This document shows positions 25,194 to 33,955 of a DNA stretch of 64,000 bases, piece by piece (within the stretch, counting starts at the first letter, position 1; each line of letters begins with the position of its first letter). Made by a program: the position numbers and the translations under genes. Origin of the DNA: Acidovorax sp. RAC01 (GTDB taxonomy: Bacteria > Pseudomonadota > Gammaproteobacteria > Burkholderiales > Burkholderiaceae_C); contig NZ_CP016447.1 of NCBI RefSeq assembly GCF_001714725.1, positions 2,681,001 to 2,745,000 of the forward strand, in the 5' to 3' direction. A model generated the notes under the pieces. That model was given only the letters and a program-made list of their open reading frames with translations. It had not been told where the DNA came from and made no database searches.

Positions 25194-26240
25194 ATGACCG
25201 ACCCATCCTCCTGTGCTTCATCTGGCGGCCCTGGCAGCCTTCCCCGCCTGACGCGGGCCCGCGCCCCGCTCACCCATGTGGTGCAGGTCATCAATGAGCG
25301 CGGCGAGCGCGAGGACGTGCACATACCCGCCGAGCGCCCGCTGACGGTGTACGTGGACAAGCGCGAACTCGTTACGCTGATGACGTTGGGGGCAGAGCCC
25401 GAATTGCTGGTGCTGGGCTATTTGCGCAACCAGCGGTTGGTGGATTCGGTGTTCGACATCGAATCGATCACGGTGGACTGGGAGGTGCACTCGGCCGCTG
25501 TCCGAACGCACCGCGGCATCGCCCGCATCGAGGAGCGCACCGCCAGCAAGGTGGTGACCACGGGCTGCGGGCAAGGCAGCGTGTTCGGCGGGTTGATGGA
25601 CGAAGTGGACCGCATCGCGTTGCCCGCGGCCACCCTTTCGCAGGCCGAGCTTTACGGCATCGTCAATGCGATACGGCTCAAGGAGAGCACGTACAAATCG
25701 GCCGGCTCGGTGCACGGCTGCGCGCTGTTTCGCGGCGCAGAGCTGCTTACCTTTGTGGAAGACGTAGGCCGCCACAACGCCATCGACACCATTGCCGGCT
25801 GGATGTGGATGAATGGCGAGGCGCGGGCTCCTGAACCGGAGTACGGCGCAGGGCAGGGCGATGCGCTGACTGCGCAGTCTGCTGGCGTGCCTGCGTCCGA
25901 AACGGCGTCCGCCAATGCAGGCGGACCGACACCTGCGTCTGTCCACACAGCCATGCAGGGCGCCGACAAGGTTTTCTACACCACGGGCCGGCTCACCAGC
26001 GAGATGGTGATCAAGTCCGCCCAGATGGGCGTTCCCATCGTGGTGTCGCGAAGCGGCATGACGCAGATGGGCCATTCGGTGGCGCAGCAACTGGGCCTGT
26101 GCGCCATTGGCCGGGCCACCAACCGCAGGTTCGTGTGCTACAGCGGTGCCGACCGCCTCATTCTGCAGCCCGAACTGGCGCAGACGCCGCTGACGACCCC
26201 GCAGGATGCCAGCGAGCCCACAGCCGCCGCTGCGCGCTGA
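25194..26240 (+). CDS. fdhD: Formate dehydrogenase accessory sulfurtransferase FdhD
   Basis: FdhD hands sulfur from IscS to the bis-MGD cofactor before insertion into formate dehydrogenase. The 348-residue protein shows ERPLTVYVDKRELVTLMTLG, the active-site Cys125 in VTTGCGQGSVFGG, GCALFRGAELLTFVEDVGRHNAID and FYTTGRLTSEMVIKSAQMG. The second Cys of the CxxC pair in E. coli FdhD is missing. A low-complexity insert of about 45 residues separates DTIAGWMWMNG from the FYTTGR block. The ATG at 25194 is chosen because a longer frame from 25041 overlaps nonconserved Cys/Pro-rich sequence. Confidence 0.92.
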   Translation: MTDPSSCASSGGPGSLPRLTRARAPLTHVVQVINERGEREDVHIPAERPLTVYVDKRELVTLMTLGAEPELLVLGYLRNQRLVDSVFDIESITVDWEVHSAAVRTHRGIARIEERTASKVVTTGCGQGSVFGGLMDEVDRIALPAATLSQAELYGIVNAIRLKESTYKSAGSVHGCALFRGAELLTFVEDVGRHNAIDTIAGWMWMNGEARAPEPEYGAGQGDALTAQSAGVPASETASANAGGPTPASVHTAMQGADKVFYTTGRLTSEMVIKSAQMGVPIVVSRSGMTQMGHSVAQQLGLCAIGRATNRRFVCYSGADRLILQPELAQTPLTTPQDASEPTAAAAR

Positions 26241-26360
26241 GCTGGTCAGAGGTGGCGGAGACCACCTCGGCCTGCCGCTTTCGGCTCCCACCGCAGTCTG
26301 ATTTCGCGGCCCCCAATGGTCATCGCTGCAAGGGCTCGGCCGGTGCCCTGCAGGAAAGGA

Positions 26361-28214
26361 ATGTCGTCCAGCCTGTCACTCGTCGGTGGCATCATTCCGC
26401 CCATGAAAGACCTGACCGTTCCCGGCTCGTGGGCCGACACCCTGCCCAGCCAATGGGGTCCCCTATCTCCCGAAATCGAAATCCCGTTCCCCGGCGCGCA
26501 GGGTGGGCCGCAAGGGTCGGGCACCCCCGGCGCCACGCTGTCGCGTGCGGACACGGTTGGTCGCCTGCCGCTGCTGGTCTGGCTGCGTGAGGGCCTGCAC
26601 GCGACGTTGTTTCGAATGCCCCGCACGGGTGCTGCCAGCCCCACACCATGGCAGCTGATGGTGCTTTCCCTGCTGGGGGCGGCGCTGCTGCTGGCCGGCG
26701 CGCGGCTCGAAGTCCCAGGCCCGGCGCAATTTGATGCGCGTGCCTGGCTGGCGCCCATGTGGAGCACCCTGGTGCTGCTGTGGTGCGCGTGGTGGGCCAT
26801 GCGCCCGTCGACTGCCAGCGCGGCCGATGGGGGGGGCGAGCCCGCTACTGCGGCGCCTCGCGGCGGGCTGGCTGCCTGGTACGCGCTGACGATCTGGGCG
26901 CCCATGGTGCCCACCTTGCTGCTGTATGGGCTGCTGGGCGCATCCGTCCGCTGGCCGCAGATATGGGCCCACCCTGCCGCCGACATTGCCTTCTGGGTGG
27001 CTTACGCGCTCCTCACGGTCTGGGTGATCGCTGTGCTGATCGTCGTCAGTGGCCGTTTCATGCGGTCGCGGCTGCATACGGCGGGCTTTTCGCTGGTGCT
27101 GGTGGGCGTGGTGGTGGTGGGCATGTGGCAGTTTCCCGAGCGCCCGTGGGCGCCCGCGGCCGACGCGCTGGCACTGGACGATGCCGGAGCGGGTGCCACC
27201 GGCGTGGCAGCAGCGCCGCCTGTGATGGCGCTCACACAGTCTGTTTTCGAGGCGCAACAGGCGCTCTGGCGCGAGCAGCTGTTGGCTCTGGCCCCCGAAC
27301 GCCCTGGCGTGACCGACGTCTACGCGCTGGTGTTTGCCCCTTACGCCGACGAGAACGTGTTCCGGCGCGAAAGCACCATGGTGAGCGAACTGCTGGAGCA
27401 GCGGTTTGATGCGGCCGGCCGCGTGATGCACCTGCTCAACCACGCGGAAACCGCGGCATCGCATGCCTGGGCCACCCCCGAGAACCTGCAGCGTGCCCTG
27501 GCAGCCCTGGCCGGGCGGATGGACCGCGAAAGCGATGTGCTGGTGGTCTACATGACCTCGCATGGCGCGCGCAACCATGAACTGGCGGCCTCGCACGGGC
27601 CGCTGCAGGTGGCGCCCGTCACGCCGGAGATGCTGCGCCGCTGGCTGGACGAGGCCGGTATCCGCAACCGCGTGATCGCCGTGTCGGCCTGCTATTCCGG
27701 GGGCTGGGTGGAGCCGCTGGCCACCGACAGTACGCTGGTGATGACGGCTGCGGACGCCACGCACACCTCGTACGGTTGCGGCACCCGGTCAGAACTCACG
27801 TTCTTTGGCCGGGCGGTGTTCCACGAGCAGCTGCGCCAGACGCATTCGTTTGAGCGTGCTTTTGCCGCTGCGGTGCCGCTCATCCAGCAGCGCGAGGTCG
27901 ATGCGGGCAAGGCCGATGGTTTCTCCAACCCGCAGATCCGTGTGGGTGAGCGCATCCGCCCGGTGTTGGCGGCCCTGGAAACGCGGCTGGCCGGTGCGGG
28001 CCCGGATGTTGCAGTGGGGGAAGGGGTAGACGGCGCAAGAGCCGGCCGCGTCAGCAACACTGGCAGCGCTTTACCTGCAGAGGCGAATGGCGCCAATGCC
28101 ACGGCAGGCGCCAACGGCACCGCCGATGCGCCTGGCGCTGCCACCATGGCCGAGGGCGTAGCGCCTGTCAGCACGCCGCCCGTAGCCCTTGCCGGTACGC
28201 CGGCAAAGCCCTGA
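26361..28214 (+). CDS. Membrane-anchored C13 (legumain-like) cysteine peptidase
   Basis: A protein of about 617 residues. The N-terminal half has about five transmembrane helices (residues about 90–260). The C-terminal half has a caspase-haemoglobinase fold of family C13: VYALVFAPYADENVFRRE, catalytic His401 in VYMTSHGARN and catalytic Cys444 in VSACYSGGW. An Ala/Gly-rich tail follows. It is probably an inner-membrane protease with the active domain in the cytoplasm or periplasm; substrate unknown. The ATG at 26361 has AGGAAAGGA upstream; ATG at 26403 is the alternative. From memory, similar peptidases occur in many proteobacteria without a defined role. Confidence 0.8.
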   Translation: MSSSLSLVGGIIPPMKDLTVPGSWADTLPSQWGPLSPEIEIPFPGAQGGPQGSGTPGATLSRADTVGRLPLLVWLREGLHATLFRMPRTGAASPTPWQLMVLSLLGAALLLAGARLEVPGPAQFDARAWLAPMWSTLVLLWCAWWAMRPSTASAADGGGEPATAAPRGGLAAWYALTIWAPMVPTLLLYGLLGASVRWPQIWAHPAADIAFWVAYALLTVWVIAVLIVVSGRFMRSRLHTAGFSLVLVGVVVVGMWQFPERPWAPAADALALDDAGAGATGVAAAPPVMALTQSVFEAQQALWREQLLALAPERPGVTDVYALVFAPYADENVFRRESTMVSELLEQRFDAAGRVMHLLNHAETAASHAWATPENLQRALAALAGRMDRESDVLVVYMTSHGARNHELAASHGPLQVAPVTPEMLRRWLDEAGIRNRVIAVSACYSGGWVEPLATDSTLVMTAADATHTSYGCGTRSELTFFGRAVFHEQLRQTHSFERAFAAAVPLIQQREVDAGKADGFSNPQIRVGERIRPVLAALETRLAGAGPDVAVGEGVDGARAGRVSNTGSALPAEANGANATAGANGTADAPGAATMAEGVAPVSTPPVALAGTPAKP

Positions 28215-28254
28215 GCGAAACCCTCCCCTTTTTGTTTGCGCTAAGGTCCGGGCC

Positions 28255-30774
28255 ATGAATCTGTCCTTTCTTCGCCTGGGCTGGCGCACCCTGGCGCGCG
28301 ACCTGCGTGCCGGGGAGCTGCGCCTGCTGATCGTGGCCGTCACGCTGGCTGTGGCGGCGCTCACCTCCGTCGGCTTCTTTGCCGACCGCCTGCAAGGCGG
28401 CCTGCAGCGCGATGCCCTGCAACTGCTGGGCGGCGACGCCGTGGTAGCCAGCGACAACGTTACCCCGCCCTCGATCGTCGAGCGCGCTCGCTCCCTGGGG
28501 CTGCAAACGGTGACCACGCTGGGCTTTCCCACCATGGGCCGCGCCAGCGATGCGCAGGGCGGTGCCACCAAACTCGTGGCCCTGAAAAGCGTGCAGCCCG
28601 GCTACCCCCTGCGCGGCACGCTGCGGGTGGCCGATGCGCCGGGCGCACCCGACCAGCCCACGCGCGACATCCCCGCGCCCGGCGATGTATGGGTGGATGC
28701 GCCGCTGCTCGAATCGCTGAACCTCTCGATGGGCGACAAGCTGCTGCTGGGGGACGCGCAGCTGCGCATTGCCCGCATCATCGTGGTCGAGCCCGACCGG
28801 GGCGCCGGCTTCATGAGCTTTGCGCCGCGCGTGATGGTCAACGATGCAGACCTGCCCGCCACGGGCCTGGTGCAGCCCGCCAGCCGCCTGACCTACCGCT
28901 TTGCCGTCACGGGCCCGGCCGCAGCCGTCAAGGAGTTCACCCGCTGGGCGGACGCCGAGGTGCGCAAGCCCGAAGTGCACGGCGCGCGGCTGGAATCGCT
29001 GGAGAGCGGCCGCCCCGAAATGCGCCAGACGCTGGACCGCGCCCAGAAATTCCTGAGCCTCGTCGCGCTGCTGGCGGCCCTGCTGTCTGCCGTGGCGGTG
29101 GCGCTGGCAGCCCGCGGCTTTGCGGCCGAGCACCTGGATGCATCGGCCATGCTGCGCGTGCTGGGGCAAAGCCAGCGCACCATTGCGGGCGCCTACACCA
29201 CCGAATTCGCACTGATCGGCCTGTTTGCCAGCTCCCTGGGCGTGGCACTGGGGTACGTGGTGCACTACGCCTTTGTGCTGCTGCTGGCGGGGCTGGTCGA
29301 GTCGGCCCTACCCGCGCCCAGCCTGTGGCCGGTGGCGTTCGGGCTGGGCATGGGGCTGACCCTGCTGCTGGCCTTTGGCCTGCCGCCGGTGCTGCAGCTG
29401 GCCCAGGTGCCGCCCCTGCGGGTAATCCGCCGCGACGTGGGCGGGCTCAAGCCCGCTTCGCTGGCCGTGCTGGGCGTGGGTGTGGCCGGGTTTGCCGCGC
29501 TGCTGCTGGCGGTCAGCAGCGATATCAGGCTGGGGCTGATCGCCGTGGGCGGCTTTGCGGGGGCGGTGGCGCTGTTTGCGGCGCTGTCGTGGCTGGCCGT
29601 GAAGCTGCTGCGCAAGAGCGTGAACGAGTCCACCGCACCGCGCTGGCTGGTGCTGGCCACGCGGCAGATCTCGGCGCGGCCGGCGTACGCCGTGGTGCAG
29701 GTCAGCAGCCTGGCCGTGGGCCTGCTGGCGCTGGTGCTGCTGGTGCTGCTGCGCACCGACCTGGTCCAGAGCTGGCGGCAGGCGACGCCGCCGGATGCGC
29801 CCAACCGGTTCGTCATCAACGTGATGCCCGACCAGGCCACAGCGTTCCAGCAGACGCTCAAGGACGGCGGCGTGGAGCGCTACGACTGGTACCCCATGAT
29901 CCGCGGGCGGCTGGTGGCCATCAACGGCCAACCCGTGGGCCCCGACAACTACACCGAAGACCGCGCCAAGCGCCTGGTAGACCGCGAGTTCAACCTGTCG
30001 AATGCCGTGGAAGCACCGCCGCACAACCAGGTCACGGCCGGGCGCTGGACGCCTGGCGAGGAAGGCGCCATCAGCGTGGAGGACGGCATTGCCGAAACCC
30101 TGGGGCTCAAGATGGGCGACAGCCTGCGCTTTGACATGGGCGGCGTGCAGGCCGAGGCGCGCATCACCAGCCTGCGCAAGGTGGACTGGGGCTCCATGCG
30201 TGCCAACTTCTTCGTGATGTTCCCGGTGGCGCAGGTCAAGGATGTGCCCGTCACGTACCTGGCTGCCTACCGCGCACCCGAGGTCACCGGTTTTGACAAC
30301 GCCCTGGTGCGCCAGTTTCCCAACATCACCAATGTGGACATGGGCGCCACCATTGCCCAGGTGCAGCGCGTGCTGGAACAGGTGATTCGCGCGGTGGAAT
30401 TCCTTTTTGCCTTCACCCTGGCGGCCGGCCTGGTGGTGCTGTTTGCCGCCGTCACCGCCACGCGTGAAGAGCGTGCGCGCGAATACGCCATCATGCGTGC
30501 CGTGGGTGCGCGCGCCAGCCTGCTGCGGCAAGTGCAGCGGGCCGAATTGCTGGGCGTGGGGCTGCTGGCAGGCTTTCTGGCCAGCGCGGTGGCCGTGGGC
30601 GTGGGCTGGGCCCTGGCACGGTATGTGTTTGACTTTGCCTGGACCGCATCGCCGTGGGTGCCGCTGGCTGGCGCGGTGGGTGGCGCGCTGCTGGCGCTGG
30701 CTGCGGGCTGGTGGGGCCTGCGCGAAGTGCTGCAGCGCCCCGTGGTGGACACCTTGCGCCGCGCTGCCGAGTAG
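28255..30774 (+). CDS. ABC transporter permease, FtsX/MacB type (YbbP-like)
   Basis: An 839-residue inner-membrane protein with an N-terminal helix, a large periplasmic MacB-like domain, a first FtsX domain of about four helices (about 260–400), a second block of helices in the middle (about 400–510), and a C-terminal FtsX domain with FAAVTATREERAREYAIMRAVGA at about 725–750. It resembles E. coli YbbP, which pairs with the ATPase YbbA. No ATPase gene is adjacent here. Possible roles are lipoprotein or lysophospholipid handling, but this is not shown by the sequence. Confidence 0.85.
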   Translation: MNLSFLRLGWRTLARDLRAGELRLLIVAVTLAVAALTSVGFFADRLQGGLQRDALQLLGGDAVVASDNVTPPSIVERARSLGLQTVTTLGFPTMGRASDAQGGATKLVALKSVQPGYPLRGTLRVADAPGAPDQPTRDIPAPGDVWVDAPLLESLNLSMGDKLLLGDAQLRIARIIVVEPDRGAGFMSFAPRVMVNDADLPATGLVQPASRLTYRFAVTGPAAAVKEFTRWADAEVRKPEVHGARLESLESGRPEMRQTLDRAQKFLSLVALLAALLSAVAVALAARGFAAEHLDASAMLRVLGQSQRTIAGAYTTEFALIGLFASSLGVALGYVVHYAFVLLLAGLVESALPAPSLWPVAFGLGMGLTLLLAFGLPPVLQLAQVPPLRVIRRDVGGLKPASLAVLGVGVAGFAALLLAVSSDIRLGLIAVGGFAGAVALFAALSWLAVKLLRKSVNESTAPRWLVLATRQISARPAYAVVQVSSLAVGLLALVLLVLLRTDLVQSWRQATPPDAPNRFVINVMPDQATAFQQTLKDGGVERYDWYPMIRGRLVAINGQPVGPDNYTEDRAKRLVDREFNLSNAVEAPPHNQVTAGRWTPGEEGAISVEDGIAETLGLKMGDSLRFDMGGVQAEARITSLRKVDWGSMRANFFVMFPVAQVKDVPVTYLAAYRAPEVTGFDNALVRQFPNITNVDMGATIAQVQRVLEQVIRAVEFLFAFTLAAGLVVLFAAVTATREERAREYAIMRAVGARASLLRQVQRAELLGVGLLAGFLASAVAVGVGWALARYVFDFAWTASPWVPLAGAVGGALLALAAGWWGLREVLQRPVVDTLRRAAE

Positions 30775-30924
30775 CCTGCCGTGCCGATGGGCATGGCGCG
30801 CGCCCGGGCGCGGCGGTTGACGCATGGGCGTCTGCCCTCGCACGGCCCCTGCACGCATGATGTCCCCTTGTGTCCGGGGACTGTCGCCCGCATCTCCCGG
30901 ACTGGCCTGCATTCCATATTTGCC

Positions 30925-31359
30925 ATGACTTCAGAACCTACCGACACAGGCGCCGCCGCTGGCGACGGATCCGTTTCCCCTGCCAATCCGTTCGAGTGGA
31001 TGGGCGGCGAAAGCCGCGTGCGCGCGCTGACCGAGCGCTTTTACGACCTGATGGACCTGGAGCCCGCCTACACCGAGCTGCGTGCGGCCCATGGCACCGA
31101 CCTGGCCCAGGCGCGGCAAAAGCTGTTCATGTTCCTGTGCGGCTGGCTGGGGGGGCCGTCGTACTACACCGACCAGTTCGGCCACCCGCGCCTGCGGGCG
31201 CGCCACATGCCGTTTGCCATCGGCATCAAGGAGCGTGACCAGTGGGTGGCCTGCATGGACCACGCCATGGCCGAAACCGGCGTGCCCGCCGACCTGCGCA
31301 CGCGGCTGCGCGAAAGTTTCATGGGCACCGCCGACTGGATGCGCAACAAGGGCGTTTGA
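30925..31359 (+). CDS. Group II truncated haemoglobin
   Basis: A 144-residue truncated globin (2-on-2 fold) that binds O2 or NO through haem. Visible are ALTERFYDLMDLEPAYTELR (helix B), the Gly–Gly-containing FLCGWLGGPSYYTDQFGHPR block and RARHMPFAIG with the proximal His. QWVACMDHAM supplies the Trp typical of groups II and III. An N-terminal extension of about 25 residues precedes the fold. It has the length usual for the family and lies 150 bases after the permease gene. A role in oxygen or NO handling is inferred from the family. Confidence 0.9.
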   Translation: MTSEPTDTGAAAGDGSVSPANPFEWMGGESRVRALTERFYDLMDLEPAYTELRAAHGTDLAQARQKLFMFLCGWLGGPSYYTDQFGHPRLRARHMPFAIGIKERDQWVACMDHAMAETGVPADLRTRLRESFMGTADWMRNKGV

Positions 31360-31383
31360 CCGCTTTGGCCCCGTTGCGACCAG

Positions 31384-31446
31384 ATGCTATTGAATAGATA
31401 GCAATCAGGGCAATCAGGATCTGCCCCAGGGGCTGAAAAGGCTTTA
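31384..31446 (+). repeat. Diverged interspersed repeat after the truncated haemoglobin gene
   Basis: TGCTATTGAATAGATAGCAA then TCAGGGCAATCAGGATCTGC and GGGGCTGAAAAGGCTTT keeps the GATAGC and GGGGC–AAA–GGCTT parts of the repeat but has lost the AAGCGCT centre. The rest of the 31360–31828 gap contains no gene I can support. It must hold the promoter of the secreted protein gene at 31829, whose AAGGAG site is at 31818–31823. Confidence 0.45.
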
Positions 31447-31828
31447 AGAATGCCATGCGCAGCCCGGTCCGGGCTGCGGGGGCAGGCCCGGACGGGGACG
31501 ATTTGTCACCGCTGTTGCGCGACCCGCGGCAGGTCTGAGCCCGGGACCCCGCGCTCCAGCGCCCGGATGCCCGCACAGCCCTGGCCCCGGCGCGTGGGTT
31601 GCGCACTGCGCGCATCGCCAGACCCGCTGCAACTGGAAACACTTTGCAAGGTTTCCGCCCTCTGCATGCCCAATAATTCCCCCCGACCGCCAGGGATTTT
31701 CCGGGGCGGTCAACCCAGGAGGGGCGACCCCGTTAGACAGAGGCAGCCCGGCATCGGCAAGACCACCGGGGCGCACCGCTGGCGCATCTCGCACAACGCG
31801 GCAATATCCAAATAACAAGGAGATTTTC

Positions 31829-32851
31829 ATGACGTCTCACTCACTGTCGCTTCGCTGGTGGGCGGCCCTGCTTCTGGTGCTGGGCCTTGTGGCCCCCGCC
31901 ATGGCCCAGCGTGGAGGCGACGACGGCGCCTACCAGATCCTGAGCGCCCGCTACGGCACGCGCGAGGGCAATGTGGATGTGACCGACCGCCTGCGCGACC
32001 TGGCCCGGCGCGACGTGGGCATCCGCGTGAGCAACGACACCTTTGGTGTGGACCCGCACCGCAACCACCCCAAGATGCTGCGCATTCATGCGCGCGACCC
32101 GCGGGGCCGCACCCGCACCTTCGAATACCCCGAAGGCAGCTATGTGGACGGCAACCAGTTCACCGCATGGTCCAGCGGCAGCTGGGGGCAGGTCGGTGGC
32201 AACGGCAACTGGAACGGCCATCCCGGCAACGGCCGGCCCGATGACGGGCGCGACGATGGCGAATTCCGCATCCTGCAGGCCGTGTATGGCACGCCCGAGC
32301 ACCATGTGGACGTGACGCGCCGGCTGCGCGACCTGGCCCGCAGCGACCGCGCCATCGAGCTCACCAACGACACCTTTGGCGTAGACCCGCACCGCGGCCA
32401 CCGCAAGACGCTGCGCATCTACGTGCGTGCCCGCGACGGCCAGACCCGCCTGTTCGAGTACCCCGAAGGCAGCACCATCGACGGTTCGCGCTTTACCGGC
32501 TGGGGTGGCGGCAACTGGGGCAATGAGGGCTGGAATGGCGGCTGGAACGGCAACGGCGGCGGCAACCCGGGCGGCTTCGGCGGCACGGGTGGTTCGTACC
32601 CCCAGCCGGGTTTCGGGGGCGGGCTGGAAATCGTGAGCGCCGTCTACGGCGCCGGCAACCGGGCCGTGGACATGACCGACCGGCTGCGCTCGCAAGTGCA
32701 GGGCGACCGGCTGTCGGTGCGGGTGGAAAACGACCTGGCCGGCTACGACCCCGCCCCCGGCACGCCCAAGATGCTGTGGGTGACCTACCGCGTCAACGGC
32801 CGCGAATACCGCGTGAACGTGCGCGAGTCCGACTACCTGCGACTGCCCTGA
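31829..32851 (+). CDS. Secreted protein with three DUF3395-like (DnaJC11 C-terminal type) repeats
   Basis: A 340-residue exported protein. The signal peptide is LRWWAALLLVLGLVAPAMA. Three copies of a domain of about 70 residues follow at about 34–105, 146–218 and 266–340. Each begins I-L/V-x-A-x-YG and has VDVT-x-RLR, then (N/E)-D-x-x-G-x-DP and K-M/T-L-R-I/V. The first two are separated by a Gly/Asn/Trp-rich linker (GSWGQVGGNGNWNGHPGNG), and a longer one (GGGNWGNEGWNGGWNGNGGG) precedes the third. This resembles DUF3395, a domain known mainly from DnaJC11. Function here is unknown. AAGGAG is 5 bases upstream of the ATG. Confidence 0.7.
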   Translation: MTSHSLSLRWWAALLLVLGLVAPAMAQRGGDDGAYQILSARYGTREGNVDVTDRLRDLARRDVGIRVSNDTFGVDPHRNHPKMLRIHARDPRGRTRTFEYPEGSYVDGNQFTAWSSGSWGQVGGNGNWNGHPGNGRPDDGRDDGEFRILQAVYGTPEHHVDVTRRLRDLARSDRAIELTNDTFGVDPHRGHRKTLRIYVRARDGQTRLFEYPEGSTIDGSRFTGWGGGNWGNEGWNGGWNGNGGGNPGGFGGTGGSYPQPGFGGGLEIVSAVYGAGNRAVDMTDRLRSQVQGDRLSVRVENDLAGYDPAPGTPKMLWVTYRVNGREYRVNVRESDYLRLP

Positions 32852-32894
32852 CCGCTGCGCGCCGCCTTTGGGTGGCGCACCGGTCGGCAGCCAG

Positions 32895-32934
32895 CCGCCA
32901 GGGCCTTGCACCAAGGCGCTGGCGGTTTTTTTTT
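32895..32934 (+). terminator. Rho-independent terminator
   Basis: CCGCCAG and CTGGCGG pair around an inner GCCTTG/CAAGGC stem, followed by nine T residues. It lies 43 bases after the secreted DUF3395-like gene. This is the clearest terminator in the window. Confidence 0.9.
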
Positions 32935-33097
32935 CGGGTGGTGGGGTGGTGGGATGCGGTCACGCCGGTGCCGCAATGGCGTCCCTGGCGTCCCTGGCGT
33001 CCGAGAGGCGTGCGCCGAGCGGTGGCGCCAAAGAGGCGGCGCCACACCGGAAATGCCGTGGGCCCGTGCCGCCGTGCCACACACGGCTCGGACAATA

Positions 33098-33165
33098 TTT
33101 GCTATTGAATCGATAGCTATGGATGCTTGTTGATCATGCCCTGGCGGCATTTTTGGCTCACATTC
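33098..33165 (+). repeat. Interspersed repeat between convergent genes
   Basis: TTGCTATTGAATCGATAGCT then ATGGATGCTTGTTGATCATG, CCCTGGCGGC and TTTTTGGCTCACATT. It follows the same order of blocks as the copies at 201 and 12331 and lies downstream of the smr gene. Apart from this repeat and the terminator at 32895, the gap 32852–33229 holds nothing I can support. Confidence 0.7.
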
Positions 33166-33229
33166 GACCCTGGGCTGGCCTGTTTCGCCGGATACGCGCG
33201 CTCGCCCCACCGATCGGGTGTGTCTGGCC

Positions 33230-33904
33230 TCACCGGTGCTTGCGCATCACTGGCTGCAGCAGCACCACCAGCGCCCCCGCGCCCCCGTCGGCCGGGCGGG
33301 CCTGTACGAAGGCCAGCACCTCCTTCTTTTGCACCAGCCAGCGCTGCACGCGCCCCTTGAGCACGGGCGTCTTGCCCGGCGAGCCCAGCCCCTTGCCGTG
33401 CACCACCCGCACGCAGCGCAGGCCGGTGCGGTGGGCCAGGCGGATGAAATGGCCCAGGGCCTCGCGGGCCTCGTCGGTGCGCAGGCCGTGCAGATCCAGC
33501 TGGCGCTGGATGCTCCAGTGCCCGGCCCGCAGCTTGTGCGTCACGTCGCGGCCGATGCCGGGGCGGCGAAAGCTCAGCTGGTCGTCGGTGTCGAGCAGGG
33601 TGGAAACATCGAATTCGTCGCTGATCGCCTCGACCAGCACGCGCTGTTCATCCCGCTCGCGTTGCACGGGCAGCGGCTCGGGCGGCTCGGGCGTGTGCCA
33701 GCGGCGGTCGTGCTGGCCACTCAGCGGCTGCACCGGCCCCACGGCCAGCTGGAACATGTTCTTTTCGGCCCGCGCGCGGCGCTCGGCCTCTGCGCGCTCC
33801 TGGCGCAGGCGGGACTCGCGCGCGGCACGCTCTGCCAGCGCTTCGCGCAGCGGCTTCAGATCCTGCAGGGATCGGGCTTTGAGCGGGCTCGTGATCATCA
33901 TCAT
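33230..33904 (-). CDS. Smr domain protein
   Basis: A 224-residue protein. The N-terminal half is charged and probably helical (RAARESRLRQERAEAERRAR). The C-terminal Smr domain (about 130–224) shows RQLDLHGLRTDEAREALGHF, then VRVVHGKGLGSPGKTPVLK and a GALVVLL end. These are the LDLHG and HGxG motifs of the small MutS-related endonuclease family. Family members nick DNA or cut mRNA in ribosome rescue. The gene is on the minus strand downstream of the phytase-like gene. The ATG at 33904 is one of two consecutive Met codons, so the start could be one to two codons later. Confidence 0.85.
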   Translation of the reverse strand: MMMITSPLKARSLQDLKPLREALAERAARESRLRQERAEAERRARAEKNMFQLAVGPVQPLSGQHDRRWHTPEPPEPLPVQRERDEQRVLVEAISDEFDVSTLLDTDDQLSFRRPGIGRDVTHKLRAGHWSIQRQLDLHGLRTDEAREALGHFIRLAHRTGLRCVRVVHGKGLGSPGKTPVLKGRVQRWLVQKKEVLAFVQARPADGGAGALVVLLQPVMRKHR

Positions 33905-33955
33905 GAAGCCGTCGGTTGTACCCCATACGGCGCAGTGCCGTGCCCGCTGCCTGGC

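Noticed and set aside
31450..31815. Plus-strand frame of 121 codons between the truncated haemoglobin and the DUF3395-like gene
   Set aside because: Arg/Pro/Cys-rich translation with no ribosome binding site or domain; the region reads as noncoding.
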